In this document: positions 44,811 to 53,812 of the stretch, piece by piece | Numbering within the stretch: position 1 is the first letter of the stretch | How the letters are laid out: each line of letters opens with the position of its first letter | DNA from: Pseudomonas arsenicoxydans | Lineage (GTDB): Bacteria > Pseudomonadota > Gammaproteobacteria > Pseudomonadales > Pseudomonadaceae | Length of the DNA: 64,000 nt | Assembly: GCF_900103875.1 (NCBI RefSeq) | Contig: NZ_LT629705.1 | Location: forward strand, 2,551,001 to 2,615,000 | Direction: 5' to 3' | Program-made: the position numbers and the translations under genes | Notes under the pieces: generated by a model | The model's input: only the letters and a program-made list of their open reading frames with translations | The model's database searches: none | Told to the model about the DNA's origin: nothing

Positions 44811-45719
44811 ATGCTGCAAAAAAGCCTGATCCGCCGCCTCGACCTGATCACTCTCCAGCTGTTCGTCGCCGTCCACGAGGAAGGCACGTTGACCCGTGCT
44901 GCGACTCGTGAAGCGATTGCGGTGTCGGCGGCCAGCAAGCGGCTGATGGAGTTGGAGGAGGCGTTCGGGATCAGTCTGTTCGTGCGCCAGGCCAAAGGCA
45001 TGACCCTGACGGCAGCCGGCGAAACCCTGCTGCACCATGCCCGGCAGATGCTGTTCAACGTCGAGAAAATGGGCCTTGAACTGGGCGAACACAGCCACGG
45101 TATTCGCGGTTATGTGCGCATGCTCGCCAACCTGTCGGCGATCATTCAGTTTCTGCCCGAAGACCTGCGCGATTTTTCCGCGCGTCATTCCCAGGTCAAG
45201 ACCGACCTCGAAGAACGCCCCAGCAGCGGGGTGATTCAGGGGGTACTCGATGGCGTGGCCGACCTCGGGATCTGCTCCAGTGACAGCGACGTCAAAGGCC
45301 TGCACAGCGTCCTGTATCGCCAGGACAAACTGGTGGTGTTGATGTTGCCCGATCACCCGTTGGCCAGTCGTTCCAGCCTGGCCTTCGTCGACACGCTGGA
45401 CAGCGATTACGTCGGCCTGCATGCCGCCAGTTCGATCAACATGCGTACACACGCCGCTGCACGCAAGGCGGGCAAAGTGCTGCGCCTGAGGATTCATGTG
45501 CCGGGGTTCGATGCGATGTGCCGCATGGTCCAGGCCAACATGGGCATCGGCATCCTGCCGCAAAAAGCCTATGAATTGTTTGGCCGGGCTCTGGGTTTGC
45601 ATGCGGTGCCGCTGACGGATGACTGGTCGGATCGGGCGCTCATCCTGGTCGTGCGTGATGAAGCAGCGTTGTCGCCGGTGAGCCGGATGTTGTTTGAGCA
45701 TTTGCGCGGGCCGGTCTGA
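44811..45719 (+). CDS. LysR-family transcriptional regulator
   Basis: Regulator of 302 aa with the N-terminal helix-turn-helix: LDLITLQLFVAVHEEGTLTR, AIAVSAASKRLMELEEAFG (residues ~30-50), LFVRQAKGMTLTAAG, and a periplasmic-binding-like effector domain from about residue 90. It is divergent from the oxoamine-synthase/MFS pair (202 bases between starts) and codirectional with a CoA-transferase/lyase/permease set that begins 146 bases downstream. Either could be its target; the effector may be a carboxylic acid. The ATG at 44811 gives a start typical of this subgroup; a longer frame upstream is not needed. Confidence 0.87.
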   Translation: MLQKSLIRRLDLITLQLFVAVHEEGTLTRAATREAIAVSAASKRLMELEEAFGISLFVRQAKGMTLTAAGETLLHHARQMLFNVEKMGLELGEHSHGIRGYVRMLANLSAIIQFLPEDLRDFSARHSQVKTDLEERPSSGVIQGVLDGVADLGICSSDSDVKGLHSVLYRQDKLVVLMLPDHPLASRSSLAFVDTLDSDYVGLHAASSINMRTHAAARKAGKVLRLRIHVPGFDAMCRMVQANMGIGILPQKAYELFGRALGLHAVPLTDDWSDRALILVVRDEAALSPVSRMLFEHLRGPV

Positions 45720-45865
45720 CAGTTCTCTGTTGACTGAACTGAGGTCGCGCAAATGTCAGGGCGTTCGCGTTTCGCGAACGGAGGTTGCCGATTGAGGGTT
45801 GGATTCATCGCCCTCGGGTCCTCTAGCCTTGGCTCATATTCCAAGAACAACATGAGGTCCCCGCG

Positions 45866-47059
45866 ATGACTGCCCCGTTAAGTGCAATCAAAGTGATCGA
45901 GATCGGCACGCTGATCGCCGCGCCGTTCGCCGCGCGCATGCTCGCCGAGTTCGGCGCCGAAGTGATCAAGATCGAAGCCATGGGCCAGGGTGACCCGCTG
46001 CGCAAATGGCGCAAGCTGCACGAAGGCACGTCGCTGTGGTGGTACCTGCAATCGCGAAACAAGAAGTCCCTGGCGCTGAACCTGAAATCCCCCGAAGGCA
46101 TTGAACTGGTCAAGCAACTGGCGACCAGCGCCGACGTGTTGATCGAAAACCTGCGCCCAGGTGCCCTGGAGAAACTCGGCCTGGGCTGGGACGTACTGCA
46201 CGCCCTCAATCCCAACCTGACGCTGGTGCGCATTTCCGGTTACGGCCAGACCGGCCCGTACCGCGACCGTCCGGGGTTCGGCGCCATCGGCGAGGCCATG
46301 GGCGGGATTCGCTACACCACCGGCACCCCCGGTTCTCCGCCGGCGCGGGTCGGCGTCAGCCTCGGCGATTCCCTGGCGTCGCTGCACGCGGTTATCGGTG
46401 CGTTGATGTCGCTGCTGCGGGTCAAGACCGGGCAGGGCGGCGGGCAAGTGGTCGATGTGTCCCTGGCCGAAAGCGTGTTCAACGTGATGGAAAGCCTGGT
46501 GCCGGAATACGACATGCTCGGCCATGTTCGTGAGCGCAGCGGCGGCGCGTTGCCAGGCATCGCGCCGTCCAATACTTACCTGACAGCCGATGGCGCCTAC
46601 GTGGTGATCGCCGGCAACAGCGACCCGATTTACAAGCGGCTGATGGAAGTGGTCGGCCGTCGCGATCTGGCCGACGCAGCAGAATTCGCCCATAACGACG
46701 GTCGTGCATTGAAAAGCAATGTGCTCGACGCGGCGATCACGCACTGGACCAGCAGCCTGCCGATCGACGAGGTGTTGGCCGCGCTGGAAGCTGCAGAAGT
46801 GCCGGCCGGGCGCATCTACTCGGTGGCCGACATTGTTGCCGATCCGCACTATCAGGCGCGGGACATGCTGCTCAGCGCCGACCTGCCCGGCGGCGCCACG
46901 GTGAAAATGCCCGGCATCGTGCCGAAAATGTCCGAAACCCCGGGCGGCGTGAACTGGTCCGGGCCAAGTCTGGGCCAGCACACCGACGGCATTCTCGCGG
47001 AACTGGGCCTTACCGTTTCGGACATCGAACGCCTGAAAACTGCAGGGGTGGTGCAATGA
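45866..47059 (+). CDS. Class III CoA transferase (CaiB/BaiF family)
   Basis: Protein of 397 aa that moves CoA between carboxylic acids via a mixed anhydride. The start IKVIEIGTLIAAPFAARMLAE, then FGAEVIKIE, NKKSLALNLKSPEG and the catalytic Asp168 in SLGDSLASLHAVIG are all typical. It overlaps the following lyase gene by four bases (ATGA). With an HMG-CoA-lyase-type enzyme next, it most likely activates a 3-hydroxy-3-methyl (or similar) dicarboxylic acid. Substrate inferred only. Confidence 0.9.
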   Translation: MTAPLSAIKVIEIGTLIAAPFAARMLAEFGAEVIKIEAMGQGDPLRKWRKLHEGTSLWWYLQSRNKKSLALNLKSPEGIELVKQLATSADVLIENLRPGALEKLGLGWDVLHALNPNLTLVRISGYGQTGPYRDRPGFGAIGEAMGGIRYTTGTPGSPPARVGVSLGDSLASLHAVIGALMSLLRVKTGQGGGQVVDVSLAESVFNVMESLVPEYDMLGHVRERSGGALPGIAPSNTYLTADGAYVVIAGNSDPIYKRLMEVVGRRDLADAAEFAHNDGRALKSNVLDAAITHWTSSLPIDEVLAALEAAEVPAGRIYSVADIVADPHYQARDMLLSADLPGGATVKMPGIVPKMSETPGGVNWSGPSLGQHTDGILAELGLTVSDIERLKTAGVVQ

Positions 47060-47982
47060 TCACCGATTTTTCAGAGACCCTGATCGTTCAGGAAGTCTCC
47101 CCCCGCGACGGCTTGCAGATCGAGCCGACCTGGGTCGAAACCGTCGACAAGATTGCCCTGATCGATCAGCTGTCGCTGGCCGGTTTCAGCCGCATCGAAG
47201 CCGGTTCGTTCGTGTCGCCCAAGGCCATTCCGGCGTTGCGCGATGGCGAGGAGGTGTTCAAGGGCATCACCCGGCAACCAGGCGTGATCTACGTTGCGTT
47301 GATCCCCAACCTCAAGGGCGCGCAACGGGCGCTGGCGTCTAGCGCCGATGAGCTGAACCTGGTGATGTCCGCCAGCCAGACACACAACCTGGCCAACATG
47401 CGCATGCGTTGCGAAGACTCGCTGGCCGCGTTCGGCGAAATCGTCCACTACGTGGGCGGTACGCAAGTGCGCCTCAACGGCAGCATCGCCACCTCTTTCG
47501 GCTGTCCGTTCGAAGGCAAGATCGACGAGGATCGCGTCCTGCAAATCGTCGAGGCCTATCAGGAACTCGGGATCCAGGGCATCACCCTGGCCGACACCAC
47601 CGGCATGGCCAATCCGCGCCAGGTTGATCGTCTGGTGCGGCGGGTGTTGCAGCGGGTTTCACCGACGGATCTGACCCTGCATTTCCACAACACTCGCGGG
47701 CTTGGGTTGTGCAACGTGCTGGCGGCCTACGAGGCTGGCGCGCGGCGCTTCGATGCGGCCCTCGGCGGGCTCGGTGGCTGTCCGTTCGCGCCGGGTGCCT
47801 CGGGCAATATCTGCACTGAAGATCTGGTCAATCTGTGCGATGAAATCGGCATTCACACCGGCGTCGACCTGCCGCTGTTGCTGAAATTGTCCCGAGGGTT
47901 GCCGGCGCTGCTGGGTCATGAAGTGCCCGGTCAGTTGGCCAAGGCCGGACGCAATTGTGATTTGCATCCAACGCCGTCCTGA
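47056..47982 (+). CDS. Hydroxymethylglutaryl-CoA lyase-type enzyme
   Basis: TIM-barrel metal-dependent lyase of 308 aa of the HMG-CoA lyase/DRE-TIM family. The start VQEVSPRDGLQIEP holds the catalytic Asp18; metal-binding His209 and His211 are in LTLHFHNTRG; the mobile-loop Cys242 is in GGLGGCPFAPGASGN, the family signature. It would split HMG-CoA or a homologue to acetyl-CoA (or another acyl-CoA) and a keto acid. Coupled to the CoA transferase. In leucine catabolism this gene normally sits with liu genes, which are absent here, so a separate dicarboxylate pathway is likely. Confidence 0.88.
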   Translation: MITDFSETLIVQEVSPRDGLQIEPTWVETVDKIALIDQLSLAGFSRIEAGSFVSPKAIPALRDGEEVFKGITRQPGVIYVALIPNLKGAQRALASSADELNLVMSASQTHNLANMRMRCEDSLAAFGEIVHYVGGTQVRLNGSIATSFGCPFEGKIDEDRVLQIVEAYQELGIQGITLADTTGMANPRQVDRLVRRVLQRVSPTDLTLHFHNTRGLGLCNVLAAYEAGARRFDAALGGLGGCPFAPGASGNICTEDLVNLCDEIGIHTGVDLPLLLKLSRGLPALLGHEVPGQLAKAGRNCDLHPTPS

Positions 47983-47995
47983 CCACTGAGATCCC

Positions 47996-48085
47996 TGTGG
48001 GAGCGGGCTTGCCCGCGATGACTGAGTCACATCCAACATCGATGTCGACTGATACTCCGCCATCGCGGGCAAGCCCGCTCCCACA
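47996..48085. repeat. REP pair
   Basis: TGTGGGAGCGGGCTTGCCCG from 47996 and the inverted CGGGCAAGCCCGCTCCCACA ending at 48085 enclose about 50 bases, inside the likely catabolic operon, between the lyase and permease genes. Confidence 0.85.
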
Positions 48086-48165
48086 AAAAGCTCCCACACC
48101 GATCCTCTGAACCAGACAACAAAAACAATCGGACACCCACGGGAAGTCCGCCTGGAGAAAGCACC

Positions 48166-49497
48166 ATGAGCCTCAATGTACTGGAGGCGGGCGCGAGCCC
48201 GTCCGTTAGCCACGACGAAGAAAAAGCCCTGGTCAGCAAAGTCGCCTGGCGCCTGATGCCGCTGATCATGGTCTGCTACCTGTTCGCCTTCTTCGACCGC
48301 ATCAACATCAGCTTCGCCAAGTTCCAGCTGCAAACCGACCTGAGCCTGAGCGACACCGCCTACGGCCTCGGCGCCGGGCTGTTCGTGGTCGGTTACGTGA
48401 TCTTCGAAGTGCCGAGCAACATGATGCTGTACAAGGTCGGCGCCCGACGCTGGATCGCCCGGATCATGATGTCCTGGGGACTCGCGACGGCGGCCATGGT
48501 CTTCGTCAACAGCGAATGGCAGTTCTACGCCTTGCGCTTCGTTATCGGCGCGATGGAAGCCGGATTCGCCCCTGGCGTGCTGTATTACCTGACCCTGTGG
48601 TTCCCGCAGCACTATCATGGACGCATCACCTCGATGCTGTTTCTGTCGTCGGCGTTTGCCGGACTGGTAGGCGCACCGTTCTCCGGGCTGGTGCTGCAAC
48701 ACCTCGACGGCTTCCTCGATATGCGCGGTTGGCATTGGCTATTTCTGCTCGGTGGTGTGCCGTGCATCGGCCTCGGTTTGCTGGTACTGACGTTGCTCAA
48801 GGACCGTATCGAAGACGCCCATTGGCTGACGCCGTCGGAAAAGACCTTGCTGGCCAGCCGCATCGCGCACCATGAACCGCACAAGAGCGGCGGTTCGTTA
48901 CTCGCCGCGCTGCGGATTCCAGGTTTCCTGACCCTCGGGCTGATCTACTTCCTGATTCAGGTGGCGTCCTACGGCTTGAATTTCTGGGCGCCGCAACTGA
49001 TCCGCAGCGCGGGCACCGAGAGCCCGGTGATGATCGGCTTGCTGACGGCCATCCCCTACATTTGCGGGGCCATCAGCATGGTGGTGATCGGGCGGTTGTC
49101 CGACTCGACCGGTGAACGACGCAAGTTTGTCGCCGGCCTGGTCGCCGTTGGGGCGGTCGGCTTCTTCTGTGCAGGGATCTTCGCCAACCACACGACTTTC
49201 CTGATTGTCGCGCTGGGCCTGCTCGGTGCCGGGATCATCGCGTCCATCCCAAGCTTCTGGACCCTGCCACCCAAACTGCTGGCCGGCGCGGGTGCCGGGG
49301 CCGCGGGCGGGATCGCGGTGATCAACACCCTCGGGCAGTTCGGCGGCATCGTCAGCCCGGTCATGGTCGGACGGATCAAGGACCTGACGGGCAGCACCAC
49401 GCCGGCGCTGTACGTCATCGGTGTCTGCGCATTGATCGCGGTTGCGTTGCTGTTGTGGGGGTTACCGCAGAAGCTGCGCACGCTCGACAAGTTCTGA
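48166..49497 (+). CDS. MFS anion:cation symporter (ACS family)
   Basis: Inner-membrane protein of 443 aa with 12 hydrophobic segments. The signature of ACS transporters is plain: RLMPLIMVCYLFAFFDRINISFAK, LGAGLFVVGYVIFEVPSN, and ALRFVIGAMEAGFAPGVLYYL. Members take up tartrate, phthalate, hexuronates and other organic anions. Following the CoA-transferase and lyase genes on the same strand, it likely imports their substrate acid. A GGAGAAA site precedes the ATG. Confidence 0.88.
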   Translation: MSLNVLEAGASPSVSHDEEKALVSKVAWRLMPLIMVCYLFAFFDRINISFAKFQLQTDLSLSDTAYGLGAGLFVVGYVIFEVPSNMMLYKVGARRWIARIMMSWGLATAAMVFVNSEWQFYALRFVIGAMEAGFAPGVLYYLTLWFPQHYHGRITSMLFLSSAFAGLVGAPFSGLVLQHLDGFLDMRGWHWLFLLGGVPCIGLGLLVLTLLKDRIEDAHWLTPSEKTLLASRIAHHEPHKSGGSLLAALRIPGFLTLGLIYFLIQVASYGLNFWAPQLIRSAGTESPVMIGLLTAIPYICGAISMVVIGRLSDSTGERRKFVAGLVAVGAVGFFCAGIFANHTTFLIVALGLLGAGIIASIPSFWTLPPKLLAGAGAGAAGGIAVINTLGQFGGIVSPVMVGRIKDLTGSTTPALYVIGVCALIAVALLLWGLPQKLRTLDKF

Positions 49498-49520
49498 AAT
49501 CTGCGGCGCTGTTCAGGCCG

Positions 49521-49606
49521 CTATCGCGAGCAGGCTCGCTCCCACACTCGATCTGTGCCACGCCGCCGATCAAACTGTGGGAGCGAGCCTGCTCGCGATG
49601 GCGGCC
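49521..49606. repeat. REP pair, GCGAGCAGGCTCGC variant
   Basis: TATCGCGAGCAGGCTCGCTC and GAGCGAGCCTGCTCGCGATG face each other around about 30 bases. It is a sister type of the GCGGGCAAGCCCGC repeat, with matched changes on both arms. Confidence 0.8.
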
Positions 49607-49759
49607 TGACAGTCAGCTATCTATCGGTTATCGCTCAACCTGGCGTCACCAAACCCTTCGCTATCAATCCCGATAGACGAAAGCAAAACCTGTGCTATCT
49701 ACTTTGCGGTACGACGGTAAACAGTATGTCGTCCCCGAAGCACTCAAAGGTTTTGACTC

Positions 49760-50197
49760 ATGCTCACCGGCCTCAACCACCTGACCCTCGCCGTCACCGA
49801 CCTGAACCGCAGCGTGGCGTTCTATCAACATCTGCTGCAAATCCGCCTCGACGCCACGTGGGATACCGGCGCCTATCTCTCGCTGCCCGGCCTGTGGCTG
49901 TGCCTTTCCCTCGATCCTCTGCGTAAATCCGAACCCGCCGCCGACTACACCCACTACGCCTTCAATATTGATGCCGCTAATTTCCCGGTGTTTGTCGAAC
50001 GCCTGCGATCTGCTCATGTACAGGAATGGCGTGACAATCGCAGCGAAGGCGCGTCTTTCTATTTCCTCGACCCGGACGGCCATAAGCTTGAAGCCCATGT
50101 CGGCGACTTGGTGTCACGGCTGGCCGCCTGCCGCGAGCAACCCTACGCGGGAATGCAGTTCTTCGACGATCAGTCAGCCGATATTTCAGTGACCTGA
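49760..50197 (+). CDS. fosA: Fosfomycin resistance glutathione transferase FosA
   Basis: Vicinal-oxygen-chelate enzyme of 145 aa that adds glutathione to fosfomycin. It agrees closely with the P. aeruginosa FosA sequence as I recall it: start [15 protein letters not shown] with metal ligand His7 and Thr9, ADYTHYAF with His65, and [14 protein letters not shown] with Glu111; NRSEG forms the phosphonate/K+ site. The C-terminus is about ten residues longer. No ribosome site of note. Monocistronic between a REP pair and a LysE-type gene. Confidence 0.93.
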   Translation: MLTGLNHLTLAVTDLNRSVAFYQHLLQIRLDATWDTGAYLSLPGLWLCLSLDPLRKSEPAADYTHYAFNIDAANFPVFVERLRSAHVQEWRDNRSEGASFYFLDPDGHKLEAHVGDLVSRLAACREQPYAGMQFFDDQSADISVT

Positions 50198-50241
50198 TAT
50201 AGACTTGCGCGCATTCACCAAATAGTTCAAAGGATTTTCCG

Positions 50242-50880
50242 ATGACCCCATCGTTGCTCATGGCGGTTCTTGCCTCGGGCTTTATCTATGGCATAACGCC
50301 AGGGCCGGGTGTGTTGGCGGTGTTTGGCATCGGTGCCGCCCATGGCAGGCGGGCGGGGGCGGGTTTTTTGTGCGGGCATTTGTTGGGGGACGTGGTCTGG
50401 TGCAGTACGGCGCTGATCGCCATTGTCGGCGCTCGGGAGATCGGCAGCACCGCGTTTGATGTGCTGGGGCTGCTCAGTGGGCTGTACCTGTTCTGGCTCG
50501 GCTTGCGCGCCGTACGGGCCAAACGCAGCCATAGCGAGGCACCTCAAGGCCCGGCTCGCCAGCCTTTTTGGCACGGCATCCTGTTCGGGCTGACCAACCC
50601 CAAGGCTTATCCCGTGGCGGTGGCGACATTTACCGCGCTGTTGTCCAGTCGTGCGGAGTTGCTGCATTGGTCAATGTTGCCGTGGTTGATTGTTCTGAGC
50701 TTCGTCGGTGGCCTGATGGCCTACGCTATCCTCATTGGCGTCGTCGGTGCCCGGCAGGTTCGCATCTTGTATCAACGCCATGAACTGGCTATCACCCGGT
50801 TGTGCGGGGTGATGTTTATCGGTTTTGCCATCAATGCCCTCGCTCATGCGCTGCCGGGGTTGGTGTCGAACAAGGCTTGA
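50242..50880 (+). CDS. LysE/RhtB-family exporter
   Basis: Inner-membrane protein of 212 aa with about six hydrophobic segments. It has the family start GFIYGITPGPGVLAVFGIGA and FWHGILFGLTNPKAYPVAVATF, the two conserved LysE blocks. Members export amino acids such as homoserine, threonine or lysine. It begins 44 bases after fosA; AAAGGATTT is a weak ribosome site. Substrate unknown. Confidence 0.88.
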   Translation: MTPSLLMAVLASGFIYGITPGPGVLAVFGIGAAHGRRAGAGFLCGHLLGDVVWCSTALIAIVGAREIGSTAFDVLGLLSGLYLFWLGLRAVRAKRSHSEAPQGPARQPFWHGILFGLTNPKAYPVAVATFTALLSSRAELLHWSMLPWLIVLSFVGGLMAYAILIGVVGARQVRILYQRHELAITRLCGVMFIGFAINALAHALPGLVSNKA

Positions 50881-50965
50881 GACTGGCCGCCCGGATGCGC
50901 CGGTTTTACTGATTAGTCAGGGATGGTTCTTTTTTGCTGCATTGTCAGGACTCGCACATCGCACC

Positions 50966-52315
50966 ATGGCAACCAGAAATTCCGCGCCGTTGGCGAGCTA
51001 CATCGATCTCTTGCTGGATGCCGTCTGTGCGGTGGATAAACAAGGTCGCTTCGTATTTGTCAGCGCGGCCTGCGAGCGTATTTTTGGCTATACCCCGGAC
51101 GAGCTGATCGGTCAGCAGATGATTGACATGGTGCATCCCGCCGATCGGCAGCGGACCCTCGACGCTGCGGGCGAGATCATGGGCGGCGAGCCCAAGCTCA
51201 ATTTCGAAAACCGCTACCTGCGCAAAGACGGCGCGGTGGTGCATATCCTGTGGTCGGCGCGTTGGTCTGAAGTCGATCAATTGCGCATCGCAGTGGCTCG
51301 CGACATCACCGAGCGCAAGCAGGCCGAGTCCCGGCAAGCGGCGTTGTATGCAATCTCCGAAGCGGCCCACGCGGCGGAAGATTTGCTGGCGCTGTTCAAA
51401 CGAGTCCACATGATCATTGGCGAATGGCTGCCCGCGTTGAATTTTTCCGTGGCGCTGCATGACGAACACTGCGCGCAGCTCAATTTCCCCTATCACGTCG
51501 ACGATCATGAACCGCAACCCGAGCAGCCGGGGACCATGACCGGGCGCCTGTGCGCCGAAGTGATTCGCAGTGGCCAGCCGATTCTGCTGACCCCGGACCA
51601 GGATAGCCCGCTTGAAGGATTCGAATGGCTGGTCGCCGGTAAGGATTCGCCGTGCTGGCTGGGTGTGCCGCTGAACTCGCAAAACGGCACCATCGGCGCG
51701 CTGATCGTCAAAAGCATACCGGGCGGCGAGCGCTACACCGAGCAAGACAAAGAACTGCTGCAATATGTTTGCGCCCAGGTCGCGACCGCGATCGAACGCA
51801 AGCAATTGCACGCCCGACTGCAGCGCATGGCGCAGTACGACCCACTGACGCAACTGCCCAACCGGGAGTTGCTGCGCGATCGACTCAAAGCCTCGCTGAT
51901 GCTGGCTCGGGCCGATTGCGGGCGGATGGCGTTGCTGTACGTGGACCTCGACCGTTTCAAGGAAGTCAACGACACCCACGGCCATGCGGTCGGCGATATG
52001 CTGTTGCAAGCGGTCGCCAACCGGCTCAAGGGCTGTGTGCGTGAAACCGACACGGTGGCGCGCATCGGCGGGGATGAGTTTGTGGTGTTGTTGCACAGCA
52101 TCCATTCGTCGGAAGATGCCGACAACGTGGCAGGAAAAATCCGTCAGGTATTGGCTCAGCCACTGCGCCTGGACGGGCACAACGTCAACATCCAGCCAAG
52201 CATCGGCGTTGCGCATTACCCCGAACATGGTACCGAGGAGAAGCAGCTGTTCCGGCATGCCGACGAGGCCATGTACACGGCCAAACGCCAAAATCACCAG
52301 CGTCTCGGCGTCTGA
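50966..52315 (+). CDS. PAS-GAF-GGDEF diguanylate cyclase
   Basis: Protein of 449 aa without membrane segments. Order: PAS domain (about residues 10-120, with AVDKQGRFVFVSAACERIFG and the PAC part ARDITERKQAE), GAF domain (about 130-285, LLALFKRVHMIIGEWL to ATAIERKQLHARLQ) and GGDEF domain (from about 295, YDPLTQLPNRELL). The active site GGDEF is intact and the inhibitory I-site RETD stands exactly five residues before it, so it should make c-di-GMP with product feedback. No EAL domain follows. The ATG at 50966 is chosen to start just before the PAS; the frame runs back into the LysE gene. Confidence 0.9.
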   Translation: MATRNSAPLASYIDLLLDAVCAVDKQGRFVFVSAACERIFGYTPDELIGQQMIDMVHPADRQRTLDAAGEIMGGEPKLNFENRYLRKDGAVVHILWSARWSEVDQLRIAVARDITERKQAESRQAALYAISEAAHAAEDLLALFKRVHMIIGEWLPALNFSVALHDEHCAQLNFPYHVDDHEPQPEQPGTMTGRLCAEVIRSGQPILLTPDQDSPLEGFEWLVAGKDSPCWLGVPLNSQNGTIGALIVKSIPGGERYTEQDKELLQYVCAQVATAIERKQLHARLQRMAQYDPLTQLPNRELLRDRLKASLMLARADCGRMALLYVDLDRFKEVNDTHGHAVGDMLLQAVANRLKGCVRETDTVARIGGDEFVVLLHSIHSSEDADNVAGKIRQVLAQPLRLDGHNVNIQPSIGVAHYPEHGTEEKQLFRHADEAMYTAKRQNHQRLGV

Positions 52316-52432
52316 AAAATCTGCCGCCATTCGTCGCGCGAATTTCAATTCTTCTAAACCTTTGCGGCGATCGCAATTCAGATCCTATGCGGGCTCCTGC
52401 TCGCCGCGATCATTACCAAGAGGTAGAGAATC

Positions 52433-52591
52433 ATGCCTAATTCAAGAAACTCGAACTCGGGAAACTTCGCCAACGATCGAACCAAGGCGTCTGAAGCCGG
52501 TCGCAAAGGTGGGAAAACTACCACCACGACGGTCGACAAAGATCCTGCGAAACCAGAAATGGGCCGCAAAGGTGGTCAGAAGTCGAAGTAG
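52433..52591 (+). CDS. KGG-repeat stress-type small protein
   Basis: Small, highly polar protein of 52 aa (MPNSRNSNSGNFANDR..) with two KGG repeats, EAGRKGGK and EMGRKGGQ, like the YciG/general-stress KGG family. It has no hydrophobic core and ends in GGQKSK. AGAGGTAGAG is a usable ribosome site. Members rise in stationary phase or stress in other Proteobacteria. The following gene is another stress-type protein (DUF4142). Confidence 0.8.
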   Translation: MPNSRNSNSGNFANDRTKASEAGRKGGKTTTTTVDKDPAKPEMGRKGGQKSK

Positions 52592-52668
52592 TCGGTGAAA
52601 GGTAGTTTTGATTGAGAGGCGGGGGCGAAAGCTCCCGCTTGAATTTTTTTAGAAAGGAGGGCGCGACC

Positions 52669-53172
52669 ATGAGCCGGATGGCCACCCGTTTATGCACTGC
52701 CGGTTTTGCCACGTTGCTGGGGCTGTTCGCCAACTGTGCCTTCGCCCAGTCGCCCGCAGAATTCATCAATGATGCATCGGCCAAAGGCATGGCCGACATC
52801 GAAGCCAGTCGCCTGGCGCACCAGAAAACCGAATCCAAAGAGGTCAAGGATTACACCATCGTCGTCATCAACGATCGCACCACCGCCAACCAGCATCTGG
52901 CGAAAATCGCCAAGCAGCTGGACCTGCCGGTGGCCCCCCGAGAGGCCGTGGTCGACAAAGCCAAGGCGTTGATGCCGCAAGTGCCGGACGGCGAGAGTTT
53001 CGACCAGGCCTATGCCGCCAGTCAGGTGAAAACCACTCAGGAAGCCATCGACCAACTTCAGCAAGAAGCACAGACCACCGATGTACCGGCGATCAAAGCC
53101 TTCGCTGAAGAAACCCTGCCCAAACTGCAAAATCATCTGCAAATGGCCAGGGCTTTGCAAGCCGGTCGCTGA
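52669..53172 (+). CDS. DUF4142 exported protein
   Basis: Exported protein of 167 aa with a signal peptide (residues ~1-26, ending AFAQ) and the DUF4142 helical bundle: PAEFINDASAKGMADIEASR, a pattern like KxxxVKxFAxxMVxDHxxAN seen as KEVKDYTIVVINDRTTAN, and the end LPKLQNHLQMARAL. The family is ferritin-like in fold, but no metal ligands can be named here. AAAGGAGGG is a strong ribosome site. Confidence 0.85.
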   Translation: MSRMATRLCTAGFATLLGLFANCAFAQSPAEFINDASAKGMADIEASRLAHQKTESKEVKDYTIVVINDRTTANQHLAKIAKQLDLPVAPREAVVDKAKALMPQVPDGESFDQAYAASQVKTTQEAIDQLQQEAQTTDVPAIKAFAEETLPKLQNHLQMARALQAGR

Positions 53173-53201
53173 CCAGCATTTTTTTATCGGGGTTAAAGAA
53201 A

Positions 53202-53233
53202 ACGGCGCGTGATTCACATCACGCGCCGTTTTT
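53202..53233. terminator. Bidirectional terminator between convergent genes
   Basis: ACGGCGCGTGAT-TCAC-ATCACGCGCCGT is a 12-base perfect stem, with AAAGAAA to the left and TTTTGTTTG to the right. It serves the DUF4142 gene (+) and the iron-permease-type gene (-). Confidence 0.9.
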
Positions 53234-53241
53234 GTTTGTGT

Positions 53242-53652
53242 TCAGCATTGATTCAAATCGGGCTTGTGCTTGCTCGGCTTCGCCAGCCCCGCCAGGTCAT
53301 GCACATCCTTTTCGCCCATGGCGCGATAGTGCCTGCGCAGTTCCTCCAGTTGCTTGAGGTCCAATGCTTCCAGCCCCAGCATCGCGTTCTGCGCCTCTTT
53401 GTTCGCCCGCAGCAACTCATCGATTTTCAAGTGCAGGATGTCGGTATCGCGGTTCTGCGTGTTCTGGATCAGGAACACCATCAGGAACGTGATGATCGTG
53501 GTGGAGGTGTTGATGATCAGCTGCCAGGTGTCATTGAACTGAAAAATCGGACCACTCAACCCCCACAGAGCGATCAGGATCAATGCACCCATAAAGGTCT
53601 TGGGGCTACCGGCCCACAAAGCGAGTCTCTGCGAGATTTTTGCGAATTTCAT
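53242..53652 (-). CDS. Low-affinity iron permease family protein
   Basis: Small membrane protein of 136 aa. Two hydrophobic segments (FMGALILIALWGLSGPIFQF and ITFLMVFLIQNTQNRD) and the following DTDILHLKIDELLRANKEAQN fit the Iron_permease (Fet4-like) family of bacteria. The first helix is preceded by AKISQRLALWAGSP. Transport activity of the bacterial short forms is not proven. Convergent with the DUF4142 gene. Confidence 0.82.
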   Translation of the reverse strand: MKFAKISQRLALWAGSPKTFMGALILIALWGLSGPIFQFNDTWQLIINTSTTIITFLMVFLIQNTQNRDTDILHLKIDELLRANKEAQNAMLGLEALDLKQLEELRRHYRAMGEKDVHDLAGLAKPSKHKPDLNQC

Positions 53653-53781
53653 TGCCGTGTTCCTTAAAGGGATGCGCCTGATTTTCAGACAGCGACGGCG
53701 TGTTGAAAATTCTACTTAAAAGGTGCCCGGCAATGAAAAACCGGGTTCTAACCCTGGCAGCACTTACGTTGGATTGCATTC

Positions 53782-53812
53782 GGTGTAGGAGGTGCCGAAG
53801 GCTGCGATCTCG
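53782..53812. repeat. Single REP-like element (GTGTAGGAGGTGCCGAAGGC type)
   Basis: GTGTAGGAGGTGCCGAAGGC followed by TGCGATC matches one arm of the hairpin at 37091-37158. No partner is nearby. It is just upstream of the HsdR-N-type gene. Confidence 0.5.
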
